Part shown: one piece after another, positions 8,104 through 10,347 of the stretch
Layout of the letters: each line of letters begins with the position of its first letter
Position numbering within the stretch: the first letter of the stretch is position 1
Origin: Acidobacteriota bacterium
Lineage (GTDB): Bacteria; Acidobacteriota; Vicinamibacteria; Vicinamibacterales; Vicinamibacteraceae
NCBI GenBank assembly: GCA_023418055.1
Contig: JAEZDP010000166.1
Coordinates: 1 to 10,347 of the forward strand
Length of the DNA: 10,347 nucleotides
Reading direction: 5' to 3'
Notes under the pieces: model-generated
The model's input: the letters and a program-made list of their open reading frames with translations, nothing else
The model's database searches: none
What the model was told of the DNA's origin: nothing
Position numbers and translations under genes: made by a program

Positions 8104-8196
8104 GTCTACGCCCGAACTCGCAGGCCGTGCATAGGCGGGTGCGACTCGTCGCCCGACCAGCGCTTCAGCAGGCGTGCGCGGCGGGCGGGTCCGGTG
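8104..8196 (+). pseudogene. Decayed partial copy of a UBP-type zinc finger
   Basis: Bases 8141-8190 match 8525-8574 of the intact zinc-finger gene at 37 of 50 positions without a gap, by hand alignment. In the corresponding frame the relic reads ARTRRPCIGG, a gap of two residues, then CDSSPDQRFSRRARRAGPV. The intact protein has LRTCQTCGGTRCCDSSPNQH and onward. One zinc-ligand Cys is replaced by Arg and the Cys49-equivalent is lost in the gap; two ligand His are Arg, and the last His is missing, so it cannot fold as a finger. No start, RBS or rest of the domain is seen. It lies in the same orientation as the intact gene and probably stems from duplication or an earlier resident gene. Confidence 0.6.
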
Positions 8197-8259
8197 GACA
8201 ACGACGTCAGGCCCGATCGTGGTCATGTAGTCCACGACGTCGAGAGGTTGGATTGAGAG

Positions 8260-8355
8260 TGTAGCCTGACGGTACGCTGAAACCAGGGTCTCGACGATGT
8301 GGCCGTTATGCGTGAGCCGGTCGAGCAGGGCGGTGATCATCTGCCCGCGCGGATG
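8260..8355 (-). pseudogene. Remnant of IS21-type IstB ATP-binding helper (C-terminal end)
   Basis: On the minus strand from about 8355 the frame reads GHPRGQ, then MITALLDRLTHNGHIVET (8340-8287), then LVSAYRQATL. This matches the conserved C-terminal end of IstB proteins, recalled as ...M-T-x-ALLDRLTH-x-x-HI-x-E-x-x-x-ESYRF. The AAA+ core (Walker A/B), IstA and recognisable IS ends are absent, so this is a scar, not an active element. The fragment begins just upstream of the zinc-finger ribosome-binding site (8367-8373) and faces away from it, so an old insertion or deletion breakpoint lies here. The assignment rests on one short block. Confidence 0.6.
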
Positions 8356-8376
8356 TCCGTCAGATTGGGAGGGACA

Positions 8377-8652
8377 ATGGGTAGTGCAGAGGGCGCCTGC
8401 GGGCATATCGGCCAGATCGAGCAGGTCAAGCAGCCGGGCAGTCGGGTCTGTGAGGAGTGCGTCGCGATCGGATCCTCCTGGTTGCATCTGCGGACCTGTC
8501 AGACATGCGGTGGCACCCGCTGTTGCGACTCGTCGCCGAACCAGCACGCCAGCAAGCATGCCCGGCAGAGTGGCCATCCCGTCATCGCATCTGCCGAAAG
8601 AGGCGAGCGCTGGCTGTACTGCTACCAAGACGATGCCTTCGCCGAGTACTGA
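8377..8652 (+). CDS. Small UBP-type zinc-finger protein
   Basis: This 91-aa soluble protein consists almost wholly of a UBP-type zinc finger (Zf-UBP/ZnF-UBP). Ligand pattern: C8-x-H10, C25-x2-C28, C41-x2-C44-x4-C49, H57-x3-H61 and H67, with the family core WLHLRTC, CCDSSPNQHASKH and GHPVIASAE. In eukaryotic deubiquitinases this fold binds the free C-terminal Gly-Gly of ubiquitin. Bacterial stand-alone versions are widespread but their ligand is not established, so no function is claimed. The start is ATG 8377, chosen because GGGAGGG sits just before it and the finger begins at C8; the same frame is open upstream to 8299, but those residues overlap the IstB scar antisense and look non-coding. 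It is convergent with the transporter at 8758 and is monocistronic. A broken copy lies 230 bp upstream. Confidence 0.92.
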   Translation: MGSAEGACGHIGQIEQVKQPGSRVCEECVAIGSSWLHLRTCQTCGGTRCCDSSPNQHASKHARQSGHPVIASAERGERWLYCYQDDAFAEY

Positions 8653-8757
8653 AGGACCCGACGAGCCCGAGTAGTGGCGGTCTCAACAGCACGTGACTAC
8701 CCTCCAGGGCACTCGTGTGGGCCGGCAGCTCGGTGGCGGTGTGCCACATTGCAACCA

Positions 8758-10071
8758 TTACAGGGCACCCGTCAGTGTCGCCACGATTGTCATCACCACG
8801 GTCGTGCCGAACGCCCACTTGAAGACGAACCGCTGATGGTCTCTTAGCGAGACGCCCGACAGCCCGACCAGGATGAACGTCGACGCGGTCAGCGGACTCA
8901 GCGGAAAGCCGGTCGTCATCTGGCCGAGGAGGGCGGCCCGGCCGACCGCTACCGGATCGCGGCCGAGCGCCGAAGCCACATCAGCGAAGACCGGCAGCAC
9001 CCCGAAGTAGTACGCGTCGGGCGTGAACACCAGGCTCAACGGCATGCTCGTGATTGCGACGATCTGATTCAGCCACGGCGTCACGGCCGGGGGGATGTTC
9101 GATGCCAGCACCGTCGCCATCGACTTGATCATGCCGCTGCCGGTAAGGATGCCGGTGAACACGCCCGCGGCGAGAATCATCGACACCACGAGGACGGCAC
9201 TGGCCGCATGCGAACCCAGCTGGTCGCGTTGCTCGGACGCGCTGCGCCGGTTCAGGGGCAACGCGATCGCGAAGGCCGCCATGAAGATGAGCGGAGCAGG
9301 GATCTCGGGCAGGGCCATCGACGAAGGCAACAGTCCCTGCAGGAGCAGCACGATCACCGCCGCCGTGAGCGCGGCGTTGACGTAGAACAGGGCCGGCGTG
9401 GTCGGTACTGGCCTGACTGACGGCGTCGGTAGCGTGAGCGGCGCCAATGCACTCGCCAACCGCCGCCGCTCCGACAGCCCGAGCCGCCACGCCACGAAGA
9501 ACACCCAGGCAATGCCCATGCCCATCGCGGGCAGCACGGGGACGAAGACCTGGTCGACGCCCGCTCCGAGCACGCTCATCGCGCGGGCTGTGGGACCGCC
9601 CCAGGGCAGCAGGTTCATGACACCAGCGGCGAGCGCCACGATCGCGGGCAGCACCAGCGGCGCCATGCCGAGGCGGCGATGGACGGGGAGCAGCGGCGTG
9701 ATGGCGATGAGGAACGTCGTGGCGCCATCGCCGTCCAGCGCGACCAGCATGGTGAGGGCGGCGCTGGCCAGACACAGACGCACGGGGTCACCCTGCACCA
9801 CGCTCACCAGGCGATCGATCAGCGGCGCGAACAGGCCGACGTCGATCATCAGCCCGAAGTACAGCACGGCGAACATGATCAGCGCGGCAACGGGCGCGAC
9901 CGTACGCAAACCCTCCACCGTGAACTCGCCCACCTGGCTGCTGAACCCTCCAGCGACGGCGGCGGCCAGCGGCACCAGCACCAGCGCCACGAGCACGGGC
10001 GTTTTCGTGAGCGTCACGAGCGCCAGGAACACACCGATCGTGCCGAAGCCGAGAATGGCGAGCGTATCCAT
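8758..10071 (-). CDS. CitMHS-family organic-acid/proton (citrate-type) transporter
   Basis: This 437-aa inner-membrane secondary transporter belongs to the CitMHS family, whose characterised members import metal-citrate complexes with protons; the substrate here is unproven. About 11-12 hydrophobic segments are visible, e.g. 4-20, 26-42, 56-80, 97-112, 136-155, 175-196, 229-247, 258-273, 288-308, 330-348 and 415-432. Family-type motifs are ALDGDGATTF (111-120), NLLPWGGPTARA (153-164), FTPDAYYFGVLP (349-360) and GQMTTGFPLSPLTAST (383-398). The start is set at ATG 10071, where the protein begins with the family-typical first helix (MDTLAILGF); the frame is open to 10275 but the extra 68 Arg-rich residues overlap the divergent gene and are not membrane-like. 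No Shine-Dalgarno is visible before this ATG. It diverges from the AtuA-like gene across 151 bp, suggesting a shared catabolic role and perhaps an acid other than citrate. Confidence 0.92.
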   Translation of the reverse strand: MDTLAILGFGTIGVFLALVTLTKTPVLVALVLVPLAAAVAGGFSSQVGEFTVEGLRTVAPVAALIMFAVLYFGLMIDVGLFAPLIDRLVSVVQGDPVRLCLASAALTMLVALDGDGATTFLIAITPLLPVHRRLGMAPLVLPAIVALAAGVMNLLPWGGPTARAMSVLGAGVDQVFVPVLPAMGMGIAWVFFVAWRLGLSERRRLASALAPLTLPTPSVRPVPTTPALFYVNAALTAAVIVLLLQGLLPSSMALPEIPAPLIFMAAFAIALPLNRRSASEQRDQLGSHAASAVLVVSMILAAGVFTGILTGSGMIKSMATVLASNIPPAVTPWLNQIVAITSMPLSLVFTPDAYYFGVLPVFADVASALGRDPVAVGRAALLGQMTTGFPLSPLTASTFILVGLSGVSLRDHQRFVFKWAFGTTVVMTIVATLTGAL

Positions 10072-10222
10072 CAAGGAATGCGTCGAGGCGGCGGGGCTGC
10101 CGCCCGCCCCCGAAGGGTAACGCGAACCGGCGACGACGCGTCGGATCGAGTACCGTGAGCCGAGCGTTCGCCGCACGCCGGCGACGCAAAGGTCCGACCG
10201 ATATCTCTTAGAGGGAACACAC
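10072..10222. promoter_or_regulatory. Divergent promoter region, CitMHS transporter / AtuA-like gene
   Basis: This 151-bp gap must hold the starts of both transcripts. Visible structure: inverted repeat GGCGGC-N6-GCCGCC (10087-10104), 16 bases upstream of the transporter ATG, which could fold in its leader and lower translation; a 10-bp palindrome CGACGCGTCG (10134-10143); and a strong ribosome-binding site GAGGG (10211-10215) for the rightward gene. No convincing -35/-10 pair was seen for either direction. The palindrome as operator is a guess. Confidence 0.4.
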
Positions 10223-10347
10223 GTGCGCCAGCGACCGTCGCGCCTCACGTCCGTGAACGGACGCCCGCTCCGCATCGGCTGCGGCGCGGGCTACTCGAAC
10301 GACCGTGTCGAGCCCGCGATCGAGCTGGTCGAGCGCGGCGATCTCGA
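10223..10347 (+). CDS. AtuA/DUF1446-family protein, N-terminal part only
   Basis: Only the first 41 codons are in the window. The start is GTG 10223 with GAGGG seven bases upstream. Residues 17-41 read RIGCGAGYSNDRVEPAIE then LVERGDL, which matches the N-terminus I recall for the acyclic terpene utilisation AtuA family (DUF1446), normally about 450-600 aa. AtuA was named from the Pseudomonas citronellol/geraniol catabolic cluster, but its biochemical role is not established and homologues occur in many organic-acid loci. Divergent pairing with a CitMHS transporter fits uptake and breakdown of a carboxylic acid. The assignment rests on a short segment. Confidence 0.75.
   Translation, partial: MRQRPSRLTSVNGRPLRIGCGAGYSNDRVEPAIELVERGDL

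Larger units (their letters stand above)
8064..8376. other. Intergenic stretch with mobile-element scar, no intact gene
   Basis: This 313-bp gap separates the sialidase start from the zinc-finger start. It contains the zinc-finger relic and the IstB tail listed separately, plus the sialidase leader (about 8064-8100). Open frames across it exist on both strands but are chance frames of GC-rich DNA or antisense to real genes. No convincing sigma70 promoter for either flanking gene was found by eye. Confidence 0.6.

Noticed and set aside
8038..8628. 196-aa minus-strand open frame as one gene
   Set aside because: Only the short IstB-like block is meaningful; the rest is antisense to the zinc-finger gene or crosses the relic.
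8653..8757. Possible terminator between the convergent zinc-finger and transporter genes
   Set aside because: Only loose complementary stretches (e.g. GGCAC with GTGCC across a long loop) and no T tract.
10072..10275. N-terminal extension of the CitMHS transporter to 10275
   Set aside because: The added residues are Arg-rich and non-membrane, overlap the divergent AtuA-like start, and CitMHS proteins usually begin at the first helix, matching ATG 10071.
1..10347. CRISPR array, tRNA, rRNA, or antiphage/toxin-antitoxin system
   Set aside because: No regularly spaced repeats, no tRNA-like cloverleaf or rRNA signature, and no defence or toxin domain was found on reading both strands.

Overview
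The window is a GC-rich, densely coded bacterial chromosome segment. Two FtsX/MacB-type permeases that lack their own ATPase and carry the N-terminal prefix domain of the ADOP group (Acidobacterial Duplicated Orphan Permease), one of them coupled to a PadR regulator, point to Acidobacteriota. Vicinamibacteria is the likely class, but that is inference from gene content only. No sequence comparison could be run.

Layout. 1-2025 (-) is an ADOP permease cut by the left edge. It is translationally coupled (one base between stop and start) to a PadR-family repressor at 2027-2368 (-). Upstream of padR lie a sigma70-like promoter and tandem CTTGA/TCAAG dyads that look like an autoregulatory operator. 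2551-3993 (-) encodes an exported protein with an HEGTH zinc-protease motif that I cannot assign to a named family. It diverges across a 168-bp regulatory gap from a second, complete ADOP permease at 4162-6852 (+). That permease has no PadR partner; its upstream region holds a 21-bp dyad and a direct repeat with a 21-bp period. 6873-8063 (-) is an exported GH33 sialidase with five Asp boxes and a full set of catalytic residues.

8064-8376 contains no intact gene but is not empty. It holds a decayed copy of a UBP-type zinc finger (+) and the C-terminal tail of an IS21-type IstB transposition helper (-). An intact 91-aa UBP-type zinc-finger protein follows at 8377-8652 (+). 8758-10071 (-) is a CitMHS-family organic-acid transporter, divergent from the start of an AtuA/DUF1446-family gene (from 10223, +) that runs off the right edge. 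That pair looks like the edge of an organic-acid or acyl catabolic locus.

The genes do not form one pathway. The left half is an envelope/export module (two orphan permeases, PadR, exported zincin). The middle is a lone glycan-trimming enzyme. The right part is a small mobile-element scar with a duplicated zinc finger, followed by a catabolic transporter locus. The least ordinary parts are the zinc-finger/IstB scar (8104-8652), the unassigned HEGTH protein, and the two operator-like arrays upstream of padR and of the second permease. I found no CRISPR array, tRNA, rRNA or complete mobile element.
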